From: Aptenodytes patagonicus
Taxonomy: Eukaryota; Chordata; Aves; Sphenisciformes; Spheniscidae
Assembly: GCF_965638725.1 (NCBI RefSeq)
Contig: NC_134960.1
Span: forward strand, 7,070,501 to 7,134,500
Direction: 5' to 3'
Length of the DNA stretch: 64,000 nucleotides
In this document: piece after piece, positions 26,701-36,886 of the stretch
How the letters are laid out: each line of letters opens with the position of its first letter
Position numbering within the stretch: the stretch's first letter is position 1
The notes under the pieces: model-generated
What the model was told of the DNA's origin: nothing
What the model saw: the letters and a program-made list of their open reading frames with translations, nothing else
Database searches by the model: none
Program-made: the position numbers and the translations under genes

Positions 26701-29700
26701 CTTTCTCATGGTGACAATCTCTTCTGTTTTTTCTGCAGTGAAAACCAATGCTGTGCCCCAGCCAACACACGTGAAGAAGGCACCAGCTCCAGCACCAGCG
26801 CCAGCCCCTCCACCTGTGGACAGCAGCGATGATTCCAGTGAGGAGTCGGATTCAGAGGAAGAAGTAGTCCCCCCTTCACAGGTAAGGAGCTGCTGACCCA
26901 CTGGGTGTGGACACTTAGTCCTGCACGCTCAGGAGGTCTCAGGACTTAGGAGGTGGCAGCTGGGTGGGTGATGAGTGGTGCAGAGAGGAGCCCTCCTGTT
27001 GGCTGGGTCAGGTTTTCTTGGCGGCGTCCCTGGGTCTCGCTGACCCTGGCTCTGGGTGCACGTCTTGACCGCAGCAAGCTTGCAGTGTGTGAAAGCAGTG
27101 GAGGGTGTGAATGTTTTGGCAGGAACATGAGTAGACACACGAGCCCAGATGTCCTCTGGGACTCTGTCCCCTTTGCCCTACTTCAGGGAGTTATAGTGGA
27201 AAAGCAGCCAAATCCTTGCAGGCAGAGTCTTTCCATGAGCTGGGTAGCTCCAAGGCAACGCGTCGCCTGTTTCCTCCCAAACCCCTGGGTGTGGGGTGCA
27301 GCTGGAGCTCTCTGGACTCCCCCTCCACAAGCCTTGGGAGGCTGGGAGGATCTGTCCTGAAGGGTAGCACAGTGGTCCTGCTGCCTTTCAGCTGGAGGAG
27401 CCAGACCCCTGCCTTGGAGAAGGGACATGACCCCCATTTCTGTGCAGAGACACTGCTGAGTGTCATGGAGCTCTCTCACCTGAGTCTCTTCATGTCACGT
27501 CTCTTTGTGTCTCCATGCCAGTCCCGCAGGGCCGCGTCTGAGCTCCCTAGGGCCTGAGCTGCCTCGGTGTGAAGCTGGCTTGGCTGTTTCTGCACCTCTG
27601 CTGCAGTTTGAGCCTGAGAAAGAAACCACGTGAAGAAGCCTTGACTGAGGAACATGGCTGCCGTTCCTACATGGTGGTGGCTTGGCTGGTGCTCTGAGCC
27701 CAGGGCTTAGTGGCCAAGTGTGCTTTTTGTCCCGCACATATGCGTCCCCTGTCTGGCCAGTGCCCTTGCTGGGAGAGGGGGATTGTGTGCACTCAAGGAA
27801 ACCCTTCCCCATGTTGGCCTGATGCTGTGGCCAGTGGAAAGGCTGTCTCCCCCCACCTGGTGGGCAGGCAGCCAGCCTGAGCAGTCCTTGATTGAAGCGT
27901 GTTTATAGTACCAAGATTGTATAAAATAACACAGTTGCTGTAACTTGAGCTTTGTGCAAGACGGCTGAGAGCTCACGTCGGGTTGGCGGCTCTCTGCATG
28001 GTGGAGCGTTGCCTTCCTTTCTGAAGGCCAGATGTTGTGTGAGGGAAATGTCAGCCCACAAAGGCCCAGCTTGTCAGAGATCTGGAGAGGGAGGGCTGCT
28101 CACGTAGCCTCGTTTGTAACACAAACCAGGAGGCTGAGCACTCCTTCGTCGCTCCTGCTCCCTCCTCTGCTGGTATTTGTGTCTTGGACCTGATGTCAGT
28201 GTCTGATTTCCATGCCCCTGGCTCTTCTATTTTTAACCCCTCCTAATGTTCAGTTTGATGGGAGGTTTCAAATGTGAGGCAACAAAATTGCTTCTTGTTA
28301 ATTTGCTCTCTAATCTGTGGCTTGCTTGTGGACCTGAAGGCAGATTTGCCCTGTGGTTGGTGTCTTTGCTTTATCTCTGTTGCCAATTAACTCTCGATGT
28401 GTGATTTTTAGAGTGTAGGAGACATCCTGGAGTCTGAGTGCCTGCTTTGCAAAGTAGGGTTTGCGACTGCAGTCTTGCTGGGGCTGCAGTGGATAAGGAT
28501 CTCGCAGCCTGCAAGCACATCACGTTTTGCCTGCCTGCCCTCAGGATGGGTGCCTTTGGGGCACTGAGCTTTAGGCACTCCCAGTGTGCTGGCCCTCATG
28601 CCTCTGCTCCTGGCTGTGCCAGAGGCCCTGCTCGGAGGCTGTAGGAGACAGAGCTGGCCTGTAAAGGGGGGGGGGGGAGAGCCTTGGTGCTGTGCTGAAA
28701 ATAATGGAAGGGCTCAGGAGTTAGTTGTGGATTGGTGTATGCTTGTGTCTCTTTTCCCTCCAAGTTGTGCTCTGTCCTGATTTTCTTTCTCATCTATTTT
28801 AGAGTCTGTCCCAGCAGAACATCAAAGTAACCAAGGTTTCGAGCGCAGTGGCTGCCAAGGCTAATGCCACACTGCCTTCGGGGAAGGGGATAAAAGCGCC
28901 TGCTGTCCCTCCAGTTAGCAGAGTGTCTGAGAGCTCAAGTAGTGATTCCTCGGAGCATGATGTGCTGGCAGGAGAGGTAGTGACGGAGGAGACTAAAGTG
29001 GGGAGCTTCCCTGGGGAGAGTGGGCAGATGGGTGTGCTGGAGTATGAGGCTGGTGCTGTGTCCCCAGCTGGGGGAGCGTGTTCATGGAGTGGGGGGAGAG
29101 GGGGGCTGCTCTATTTTAACCACTGTTACTGCACCATAAGGTGGCAGATGAGCAGAGGGTAGCCCTGGTACCTTTGCTGTTCCTGCCTCCCAGCTGGCTG
29201 GCAGGTTTCTTCCTTCTTTTGTGATAGGAGTGCCTTGTACAGTCGGGAGTTGTCTGCTTGGCCACAGCTGCCTGCTTCATCTGTGGGCCGGGGGAGATGG
29301 GGGTCTCTGCGCCCTGCATGAGACGTTCTTGGACTAACCTTGACACGAACTGGAGCAGTGTGGCTGAAGAAGGGCCGAGGTGGTCCAAGCCCATCTGCTC
29401 TGGGCTGCTTCTTATAGTTCACAGGCATGAGCCATTCCATGAACTTAGGAATAACTATTCCTCCTTCCAGATGCATTTCATCTTCTTCTCCCTAGGCCCC
29501 CACTCCTTGCCTAAAGCAAACGGTTCCTGTGGGAAAAGCTCCTCCAGCCAACACTGCCGCCCCGGAGGCTGCTTCGCTCCTGGGAAGTCCCACTGCCAAG
29601 TCGAGGAAGCCAGGCCTGCAGCCAGCACAGGGCGCCCGGCTGAGCCAGGCCACGCCGCCCACCCAGGCAGAGGAGACCTCGGGCAGTAGCAGTTCCTCAG

Positions 29701-32700
29701 ACAGTGACAAGGAGGAGCCATGCAAGCAGCCCCCCAAACCTGGTCAGTTCTCCCAGGAAGATGCTGTCAGTGCTGCTGGCCAGGCCAGGGCAGGAACAGC
29801 CTTTTGTTACCCCGTGGGAGGTGTGTCACCTTCACATAGTGGTTGGAGAGGGGTTCCTCCTCTCCAGCTTAGCAGAGCACTCCCCTTTTCTTTGGAGGCA
29901 GAAGGCCTTTTGGTGGCAGTAACTGTGCTGGATAGGTGAGCTCAGCCCCAGGCAGCAGTAGTGGGTTTAATGGGGTGAACTCTGCTCCTCCAGCAGGCTC
30001 GCTGCAGAAACCAGCAGGGACCCAGCCAGCCCACAGCTCCTCCTCGGAGTCCAGTGAGGAGGAGGAGGCAGCGTCGCAGGTATGGTACCTGAGCAGGCTG
30101 GGATCCTCTCGGGTCTTGCAACTGGCCCTTAAGTAGCACAGAGAGAGGGTTGAATTCTCAGCCATAGCAAACAGGGTGCTGAGTGGGTTTGCCAGCGCAG
30201 AAGTGGGGGCTCCCCAGTACAGTGCTGTGAGCAGGGCCTTTTGGTGGGGGCAGAGAGAGGCTTTTGAACCTGGAACGCTTCCCCAGGCAGCCAGGCCTTG
30301 GGTCCAGGGCTCATGGTGCCTTCCCCAGGGGAAGGGATGGGAGGTGGTGCCTTGCAAGGGTTAAACCAGGAGAACTGGTGCACAGTGCCAATAGCAGCAG
30401 GGTTTTTTTTCCCCCCACTTTTATTTGTAACTTAACCCATGTCCAAGCCATTAAATTCCCTTTGTAAGTAACGTGCAGGGCGTGCAGCACATCTGCAGTG
30501 CATTAGCTGTGCGTGGGTGCATGCTAATGGCCAGGAGCCTCCCCCAAGCCTGCTTCACTGGGCGAGAACAAAAAGGAGACCTTTCGACATCAGCTGTCGC
30601 TGCTGTAAGCTCAGCCAGTGTCTGTCAGTGCTGGCCCCCTCTCCTGGCAGCCCTGGCCTCTGCAGGGCTAGTTGAGCAGTGTAAGATCACTGCGGGTGGT
30701 GAAAGGTGGGCCCTTCACTTGGAGTACGGGGGCAATAGCAGCAGAGACAGATCTGTGTGTCTGGTGTGTGGGAGGCTGCCCTGCTGTGACTCCTCAGTGT
30801 GTCTGTGCTGTTTCAGTCCCTCCTCACAGGCTATCTGGGCCTCTCCAAGACCCCAACAGCACCCCAAGCGCCAAAGACTGTTCCCCCCCAGCCTGTAGGC
30901 AAAGTGGGGCAAGGGAAAGCAGCCGTGACTGCTGCAAACTCCCTTGCCAAGGCCTCCGGGAAAGCAGCCCCAGCTGACGGCTCCAGCAGTGACAGCAGCG
31001 ACTCCGACACAGACGTCGACCAGGTGGCTGCAAACCACAAAGCAGGTGGGTCTCCTTTGGCAAGGTCGGGAATCTGCTTGGCCCAGGAGCAAAGCTGTGC
31101 TGGCACGGGAGGCTGACACTGGGACGGGGCCCTGTTCCCACCGTGTCTCCACCGCAGAGCCCAGTAGCATGGAGTGCTGCTGCCGTCTGCTGGCTTCCCC
31201 TGGCCACGACAACAGCCCTCTTCTTGAACGCCCCTCCTGCGCTGGCTGGATTGTGAGGCTCTGTGCCTTTGCCTCTTCCAAGTTCTGCTTTAACTGCCAT
31301 AATTAATGCAATTAATGGGAGTAGGTAAGGCTCTTCCTAAAACCTATGCCGACTGCGTTGGTGTGCTGCGGTAGTGATGGCTCCTAGGGAACGTTTAAAC
31401 ACTGGCTGAAGAACATCTGCTTATACAGTGCTGGTATTCAAGCCTCCCCTTGGTCTTTCTGGGCTCTGTAGCATGTCTGGAGGGCAGAAGAGGGGAAGCA
31501 AGTGGGAAGACCTATGGAGAAACTAAATGTTCTGCCATTTCCCTTTCGCCCTGGTTTGTTGGCAAATTGTAAAACTCGGAGCTGGAAGCTGCTTCTGCTC
31601 CGGTACGACCCTGGCACCTTCAGATGAGCTCTGGTCTGGCTGTGAGCTCTGGCCCGCTCTAGAGGCTCAGATGGGTCTGTTTGGCCTCTTGAGTACATCA
31701 TTAAGTTGTGCAAAGGGCTGTTGAGGAGGTCAGAACTATACATAGGTTCAAGAAGGCCCAGGTGCTGGGGGATAGGCCATTGGTGATGGTTAAACTTGGT
31801 GGTATGGGTACCCCCTCCACCTTGGGAAGTCCCTGGCTTACTGGGGGTCGTGTCCTGGGGAAGGACTGCTCTATCTATGCTCACCCGTCTTGTGCTATGG
31901 TTTAGTCTAGTCCCTGTTGTCCATGGATGTGGCCAAAGCTGTTGTGGCTGTTGTAACCCACTTCCCTCGCCAGATACTTGATCTCAGGCTGAGGCATCTT
32001 TCTCTGGCTCTGCTGTAGCTGGGATGGCCAGCAGGCTTTGCTTTTGAGGGAGAACCGGATGCTCCTCTTCAAACTCAAACATATTTCCGTCCTCCAGTAA
32101 CTGTGGTCTATGTAACAAACGCTCCCTGAGTTGTCTTCTCTCTCTTGTCACTGTTTCTGCAGAAAACAACCCCCCTCCAGGGCAGGAAGCCACACAAGCC
32201 TCCAACAAAGAGAAGGTGGCAGGAAAAACAGAACCAGGTCATGCCAGCCTCAAATCTTCCCCAGTCAAGAAAGCCCTGGCTGTGAAAGAGAATGATGTTG
32301 CAGCAAAAGGGGCACTGGTGACCCCATGGTCCTATGCAGCGTTCTCCATCCCACAATCAGAGGAGTCAAGCTCAGGGAGCGAAGACGAGGTCACCACTGC
32401 TGCCAAAGTTCCTGCAGTGCAGACAATGGAAGGGTCAGAAGAGAAGAAGAAGAAGAAAAAGGAGAAAAAAGAAAAGAAGGAAAAGAAGAAATCTTCCTCC
32501 ACGGCAGACAAGGGTGTGAAAACATCTAAGAGCAAAGACAAAGAGAATAAAAAGCAGAAAACATCTCAGAAGCGGAAACTGCCAGGAGAGGATGGGGCTG
32601 TTGGGCAGCCCAAGGAAAAGAAGCGGAAAGGGCAAGCTAACGAAGAAGTTACCAAAAAGAAAAAGAAGAAAGCAGCTGGTGACCTGGAGAAGTTGCCAGG

Positions 32701-35700
32701 CAGCAAGGAAAAGAAAAAATCAGCTAAAAGTAAGCATCCCTCACTTGGGGCTGCATTTGCAATAGGTTCTTGCAGCTGATGCACTTTCAGCCTCTGGTGT
32801 GGGGCCTTGTGAGTGGCACCCACTTTCCCGTTACCTTCCTGCTTGGCTACTTCCCTCTTGGCCCACCCAAAGCCAGTGCCAGATTTTTAACACCCCACTT
32901 CAGTGTTTTTCTGCAGTCTCAGCACCAGGTCATGTTGCAGACAGCAAGCTAGGCTCTCCTGCCCCTCTGTCCTGCATCCGGCACAGTGGGAACTGTGTTG
33001 ATACTTAGAATCATAGACTCACTAAGGTTGGAAAAGACCTCTAAGATCATTGAGTCCAACCATCAACCCAACACCACCATGCCCACTAAACCATGTCCCT
33101 AAGTGCCTCATCTACTTGTCTTTTAAATACCTCCAGGGATGGGGACTCCACCACTGCCCTGGGCAGCCTGGTCCAATGTTTCACCACTCTTTCAGTAAAG
33201 AAATTTTTCCTTACATCCAATCTAAACCTCCCCTGGCGCAACTTGAGGCCGTTTCCTCTCGTCCTATCGCTTGTTACTTGGGAGAAGAGACCGACCCCCA
33301 CCTCGCTACAACCTCCTTTCAGGTAGTTGTAGAGAGCGATGAGGTCTCCCCTCAGCCTCCTGTTCTCCAGGCTAAACAACCCCAGTTCCCTCAGCCGCTC
33401 CTCATCAGACTTGTTCTCCAGACCCCTCACCAGCCTCGTTGCCCTTCTCTGGACACGCTCCAGCACCTCAACGTCCTTCTTGTAGTGAGGGGCCCAAAAC
33501 TGAACACAGTATTCGAGGTGCGGCCTCACCAGTGCCGAGTACAGGGGCACGATCACTTCCCTACTCCTGCTGGCCACACTATTGCTGATACAGGCCAGGA
33601 TGCCATTGGCCTTCTTGGCCGCCTGGGCACACTGCCGGCTCATGTTCAGCCGGCTGTCAACCAACACCCCCAGGTCTTTTTCCGACAAAGCACTTGCGCT
33701 GATCCTTGCTGCTTGCAGAGCAAGCTGATGTCCCCGTGCATCTTCCATGGTATGAGCCGTCCCTCCAGGTCTTTCTCCTTTCCTGGCCTTTACCCTGGAA
33801 GCAGCTGTCTAGCTGAGGGCTGGCAGAGGGTTGAGGTGAGTCCGCGTTGAACCTCCTGAGGCTTCTTTGCCCTCCTTGCGTGGCGTGCCCGCCTGCGCTG
33901 GGCTTGGGAGAGTTCTTGCTAGATGCAAGCCGTGAGGCCTGTGTGCCGCTCGCTGCGCTCTGCATGGTGCCCTGCTCTGTGTCTGCAGTGCAGAGCGGCT
34001 CTGCTAACCCAGCTGGCTGCTCTGGCTCCTCCGTGGCAAATGCAACATGCGCTGGCAGAGAGCTAAGGTGAAACGTGGCTGGGGACGGCAGGCAGAAGGT
34101 CCCTGACATGCTGTGGACAGAGGAAGCCCAGCGTTCACAGGTGCAGGGCTTTGTGTTAGTCAGAGCTTCCTGAATGTGACCCCTTGCTGCCAGCCTCTTT
34201 AAGAGAGATCAGCCTTGAAATCCGCGCTGTCGTCTGCCGTGTCAGCCACTGCTGTTCCCAGTGGGGTGGCAGTGCCCCTTCCTGACCCTGCCTGTTCAGT
34301 GTCTGTGCTGCAACATGGTGAGCAGCTCATTCAAGAGATTTGGCTCGGGGCTGTTACTGCTGCTTTCAAACCCCTGGAGAAAGAGGAGGATGGTACCAGC
34401 CTCCTGCTCGTTGCTCCCAATTAAGAGTGTTTCCTGCCCCTCTTGTCTGCATGCCTCTGTAATGCTCTGTTTGCTGCCCTAATGTAAAGGCAATTTTTTT
34501 TTTTCTTTGCAGTGCAGACTGCAATTGCAAATCAGAGCTGGTTCTGTGCTGGATCTTGTAGGCTTTTTTTTAAAAAAAAAAAAAAAAAAAAAAAGAGGGA
34601 CATGAAATGGATGGGCCAGATCTGCTGGGGTTTCTGTTCTGCGGAGATGCAGCCCTTCATTTTGGAGGAGACAGACTTGTCCGTCAGCCCTTGTGTGGGC
34701 TGTTGCACAGGGGTGAGCTGGAGCCTGTTGGAGCAGTCGTGCTGAGCCGAACCTTGTGTCCATCCTGTGTTAGTAGCTCCCCTTGCTCTGATTTCTGGCA
34801 TGTGCCCAGCCGCTCCGGCGCTGAAGTGGTTCCTCGGAGTGGGTGGGCAGCGGGAGGTGGGAAGGACGGGGGAACCTGTGTAATTCTGCCCACATGTATG
34901 TGTGGATGGTGGGATCAAACCGCTCTGGCTCAAAGGTACTGGAGAAACAGCCCTGGGCACAGCTGCCTTGTGGCAGGGCTCTGCCCTCACCCAGAGTTAC
35001 TGCTCTGGAAAGCTTGCTCAGGTTTAGATGTAATCAAAAACTTACTGGAGATGCTCCCACCACTCTTTGTGCCCCTTCTCACAGGCTGGCAGTACCAGAG
35101 TCCCTCTCTTAGTTGACTTTTCTTTCCCTCTCCCAGAAAAAAAGACTGGAAAGGAAAAGAAGAAGAGCAAAAAGGTGTCTTCGGAAGGGGAGCCGACAGC
35201 AGATGGCTCTGCTGAGGTTCACAAGAAGAAGAAGAAGGTATGTGCAAGACCCTGGGACAGCATACCATGGGGAGAGCTGTTCCGAACCACGGTTGTGACA
35301 CTCATCCCTGCAGCATGCCAGGCTGGAGAGGAACAGAGCCGTGTCCTGGCCTTGCTGGCAGGACAGAGGAGGCTGCAGTTCATTGTGGCTAGTCTTGAGA
35401 CACCCTGACCTTTGGTTGTTTAGGAGTGGGGTGGCTTGAAGAAGGGCTTGTTCCTGTACCGTTGCCCCAGGAGAGATCCCTTTCCCTGGAGGGGTCTAAC
35501 CCAGGGGGCCCTTTTGGTGGCAGAGAACCTGCCCAAGGAGTAAGTGCTGCTTTTCAGCTGTCTGTTCATCTAGTTGTTTTCAGCAGAAACTGGAGCTCCT
35601 GAGGGCTCGGCAGGCTACTGCGTCCCACCCCAAGGGCTAGGAAAGGGGGCAGAGGGACACTATAGGACCTTCCTCATTTAGGGATATGTCCCTGTCAATA

Positions 35701-35830
35701 TGGCAGCCAAGAAGCCTCTGTGGCTTGTGGCTCTGCTGGGTCCTTCATGTTTGTGGTGCAGATGATACTGATTTATTTTTCACCCTTTTCTTTTTAGAAG
35801 AAGAAAACAGCTGAGCCTGAAGGATTGTGA
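14652..35830 (+). CDS. TCOF1: TCOF1, treacle ribosome biogenesis factor 1 (17 coding exons)
   Basis: Treacle is a nucleolar and fibrillar-centre scaffold that recruits RNA polymerase I, UBF and pre-rRNA-modifying factors; in humans loss of one copy causes Treacher Collins syndrome. Joined exons: 14652-14762, 15362-15417, 18223-18365, 19094-19200, 19480-19825, 20647-20741, 21208-21423, 22063-22332, 26400-26574, 26739-26881, 28803-28976, 29496-29742, 29994-30079, 30817-31045, 32163-32729, 35137-35237, 35798-35830. All introns are GT-AG, phases agree and the sum is 3099 bases (1032 residues). Residues about 8-37 form a LisH motif. About thirteen acidic serine clusters of CK2-target type alternate with Lys/Pro/Ala-rich linkers, one per exon, as in mammalian treacle. 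The C-terminal 150 residues are lysine-rich (nucleolar targeting). It is shorter than human treacle (1488 residues), so the repeat count differs or an exon was missed, most likely in the 4-kb intron 8. Confidence 0.93.
14805..14856 (+). repeat. GGCGA repeats and a 22-base G homopolymer
   Basis: Intron 1 of TCOF1 has four to five GGCGA units and then an unbroken run of 22 G (14835-14856). It is low-complexity, likely length-variable and prone to sequencing error. Confidence 0.85.
15362..15417 (+). CDS. TCOF1: TCOF1 coding exon 2
   Basis: Residues 38-56. The stretch [10 protein letters not shown] matches the LLDIYTHWQ region that follows LisH in mammalian treacle. Acceptor TTTCACAG, donor GTAAGT; ends in phase 2. 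Confidence 0.92.
18223..18365 (+). CDS. TCOF1: TCOF1 coding exon 3
   Basis: Residues 56-103, with a basic SRRRK stretch followed by the first acidic cluster ([11 protein letters not shown]). Same order as the third exon of the mammalian gene (RKRK, then [13 protein letters not shown]). Ends in phase 1. Confidence 0.9.
19094..19200 (+). CDS. TCOF1: TCOF1 coding exon 4 (tandem acceptor)
   Basis: Residues 104-139, with acidic cluster [13 protein letters not shown]. The acceptor is CAGCAG, so splicing may start at 19094 or 19097; both keep the frame and differ by one alanine. Donor GTAAGG; ends in phase 0. Confidence 0.88.
19480..19825 (+). CDS. TCOF1: TCOF1 coding exon 5
   Basis: Residues 140-254. 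A long Lys/Pro/Ala-rich linker is followed by the acidic cluster [15 protein letters not shown]. Acceptor TTCCTGTAG, donor GTAAGG; ends in phase 1. The open frame continues to 20130, but the sequence past the donor loses treacle composition, so it is read as intron. Confidence 0.9.
20647..20741 (+). CDS. TCOF1: TCOF1 coding exon 6
   Basis: Residues 255-286, almost entirely the acidic cluster [16 protein letters not shown]. Acceptor GTGTTTCAG, donor GTAACC; ends in phase 0. Confidence 0.9.
21208..21423 (+). CDS. TCOF1: TCOF1 coding exon 7
   Basis: Residues 287-358, a complete repeat unit of exactly 72 codons: a basic Ala/Pro/Lys linker, then [12 protein letters not shown]. Starts and ends in phase 0, so it could be gained or skipped without a frameshift. 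Confidence 0.9.
22063..22332 (+). CDS. TCOF1: TCOF1 coding exon 8
   Basis: Residues 359-448, a 90-codon repeat unit with a Lys/Pro-rich linker and the cluster [12 protein letters not shown]. Starts and ends in phase 0. It is followed by the longest intron of the gene (4067 bases). Confidence 0.9.
26400..26574 (+). CDS. TCOF1: TCOF1 coding exon 9
   Basis: Residues 449-506 plus one base, with cluster [13 protein letters not shown]. The acceptor follows a strong pyrimidine tract (tttctttttttattaag); donor GTAAGT; ends in phase 1. Confidence 0.88.
26739..26881 (+). CDS. TCOF1: TCOF1 coding exon 10
   Basis: Residues 507-554. A run of alternating Ala and Pro leads into the cluster [15 protein letters not shown]. 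Acceptor TTCTGCAG, donor GTAAGG; ends in phase 0. Confidence 0.9.
28803..28976 (+). CDS. TCOF1: TCOF1 coding exon 11
   Basis: Residues 555-612 (58 codons, phase 0 at both ends) with a weaker acidic cluster, [11 protein letters not shown]. The donor is GTAGTG, less canonical than its neighbours, so the 3' boundary is a little less certain; the phase of the next exon supports it. Confidence 0.82.
29496..29742 (+). CDS. TCOF1: TCOF1 coding exon 12
   Basis: Residues 613-694 plus one base, with a Pro/Ala/Lys linker and cluster [12 protein letters not shown]. Acceptor TCTCCCTAG, donor GTCAGT; ends in phase 1. Confidence 0.88.
29994..30079 (+). CDS. TCOF1: TCOF1 coding exon 13 (tandem acceptor)
   Basis: Residues 695-723, cluster [13 protein letters not shown]. 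The acceptor is again CAGCAG, so starts at 29994 or 29997 are both in frame and differ by one alanine. Donor GTATGG; ends in phase 0. Confidence 0.87.
30817..31045 (+). CDS. TCOF1: TCOF1 coding exon 14
   Basis: Residues 724-799 plus one base. It opens with [13 protein letters not shown] and closes with the cluster [15 protein letters not shown] competing donor after codon 69 (31023) would leave phase 0 and break the frame of exon 15, so the GTGGGT donor at 31046 is chosen. Confidence 0.87.
32163..32729 (+). CDS. TCOF1: TCOF1 coding exon 15 (basic C-terminal exon)
   Basis: Residues 800-988, the longest exon. It holds the last acidic cluster ([10 protein letters not shown]), then several runs of lysine broken by glutamate, matching the lysine-rich nucleolar-localisation tail of treacle. 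Donor GTAAGC at 32730; ends in phase 1. Confidence 0.92.
33005..33720 (-). mobile_element. CR1 LINE, 5'-truncated copy in TCOF1 intron 15
   Basis: The minus strand carries an open frame (33086 to about 33748) whose central part reads as the C-terminal end of CR1 reverse transcriptase, including [30 protein letters not shown] and [15 protein letters not shown]. After the frame come the CR1 3' untranslated end and a short tail related to the ATTCTATG repeats (33005-33020). The open frame and well-kept tail indicate a fairly young insertion. It lies antisense inside TCOF1 and is 5'-truncated, as most CR1 copies are, so it cannot move by itself. The exact 5' limit is uncertain by about 30 bases. 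Confidence 0.92.
34567..34594 (+). repeat. Poly-T/poly-A run in TCOF1 intron 15
   Basis: A run of eight T followed directly by more than twenty A. Simple sequence; no source element can be recognised next to it. Confidence 0.8.
35137..35237 (+). CDS. TCOF1: TCOF1 coding exon 16
   Basis: Residues 989-1022, lysine-rich ([12 protein letters not shown] and HKKKKK), part of the nucleolar tail. Acceptor CTCTCCCAG, donor GTATGT; ends in phase 0. Confidence 0.9.
35798..35830 (+). CDS. TCOF1: TCOF1 coding exon 17 (C-terminus)
   Basis: The last ten residues, [10 protein letters not shown], then TGA at 35828-35830. A donor-like AGAAG/GTACAT begins four bases after the stop, which suggests a further 3'UTR exon. 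Confidence 0.85.
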   Translation, partial: KKKTAEPEGL

Positions 35831-36295
35831 GAAGGTACATGGTCTGTGGGGACTATCAGTTTGTACCTCTGAACGGCGGTAACCTTGGCCAAATTCAGTA
35901 CTCCTGGGCCAGTCTTGGGAAGACGGTGTGCCCTCTAAACACCCACTGAGTCGGCCTGGCCTTAGATTAGAAGGCCAGGGAGTGGACCGATATAAGGAAA
36001 GTCATGCAGCAGTGTGCTGGCTTCTCTGGATGTGTTTGACCTCAACTCTTTAGCTGCTGACAACTGGATGTCCAGCCTGGACGTTGCTGTCCTCTGTCAC
36101 CAGCAGAGATAAGTGGCTTCTGGCAGTGTCCGTCTGTCCCTGCTGACCACAGGGAGCTTGGAAAAGTAATGTGGATTAGATGGTGATGTTGTAGCCACCT
36201 GGAAGTGGACCAGATGACTCTGCCCTTGCTCTCCTCAGCTGTAAGGCTGTTCTCCTCCTCCCCATCCCTAACTCTTTTAACTCCTCTCCCCAAAG

Positions 36296-36885
36296 GTACC
36301 GCATCCCTGTGATTAAGGATTTATGGGTGAAGATCAAACAGAAGAGAGGAAAAGGAAGCTCAGCAGGAGAATTCCAACATTTTTTTAAATAATAATTTAT
36401 AACTTCTTTTAACTGTGACTTTTAGAGCAGAGCGGTGTAACTTTCTGCCTCCTCCTGCCCCACTGGGGCCCAGAGACGTGTTTATTGCCCCTCCTGACGG
36501 CTCGCCTGTTGCACAAGAACTGAACTGAAGGAAGCAGTTTGACCAGAGAAGAGCCAGCTTGCATAAACTGCTTTCCTCCTAGTTGACACCCAGCCATCTC
36601 TTTCTCATCACAGAGCTATATTTTTAAGAGAAACTTTTACCTCTTTTTTTTCTTTTTTTTTTTTTTTTTTTTCCTTCTCCCTTCTGTGATTTGTGGTGTC
36701 AGTCCTTTTGCTACTATGGAAGAGAGCTCTTGGGTTTACTTTTTACTCTAACACTGACGGCAGTGATTATCGAGTCCCTGGAGTTGCACTGAACAGCTGT
36801 GTCCGGCAGCTGTTCTCGGCCAAGGCGGCGTAATTTTTTGTGGGTTTTTTTTATGGCATAGAAAATAAAAAAAGAACGGTGGGAT
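36296..36885 (+). other. TCOF1: TCOF1 3'UTR, probable non-coding last exon
   Basis: A pyrimidine-rich acceptor ends at 36295 (CTCCTCTCCCCAAAG) and the sequence runs to an AATAAA signal at 36864-36869. If the intron 35835-36295 is removed, the last junction falls only four bases after the stop codon, too close to trigger nonsense-mediated decay. If it is not removed, the 3'UTR is continuous from 35831. Confidence 0.5.
36864..36869 (+). terminator. TCOF1 polyadenylation signal
   Basis: AATAAA about 1 kb after the TCOF1 stop codon, preceded by T-rich sequence. Cleavage is expected 10-30 bases downstream. Confidence 0.65.
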
Positions 36886-36886
36886 T

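Noticed and set aside
31024-31045. Earlier donor for TCOF1 exon 14 at 31023
   Set aside because: It would leave phase 0 while exon 15 needs phase 1, and would put exon 15 out of frame.
33050-33850. 266-codon plus-strand frame
   Set aside because: It is the antisense of the CR1 reverse-transcriptase frame.
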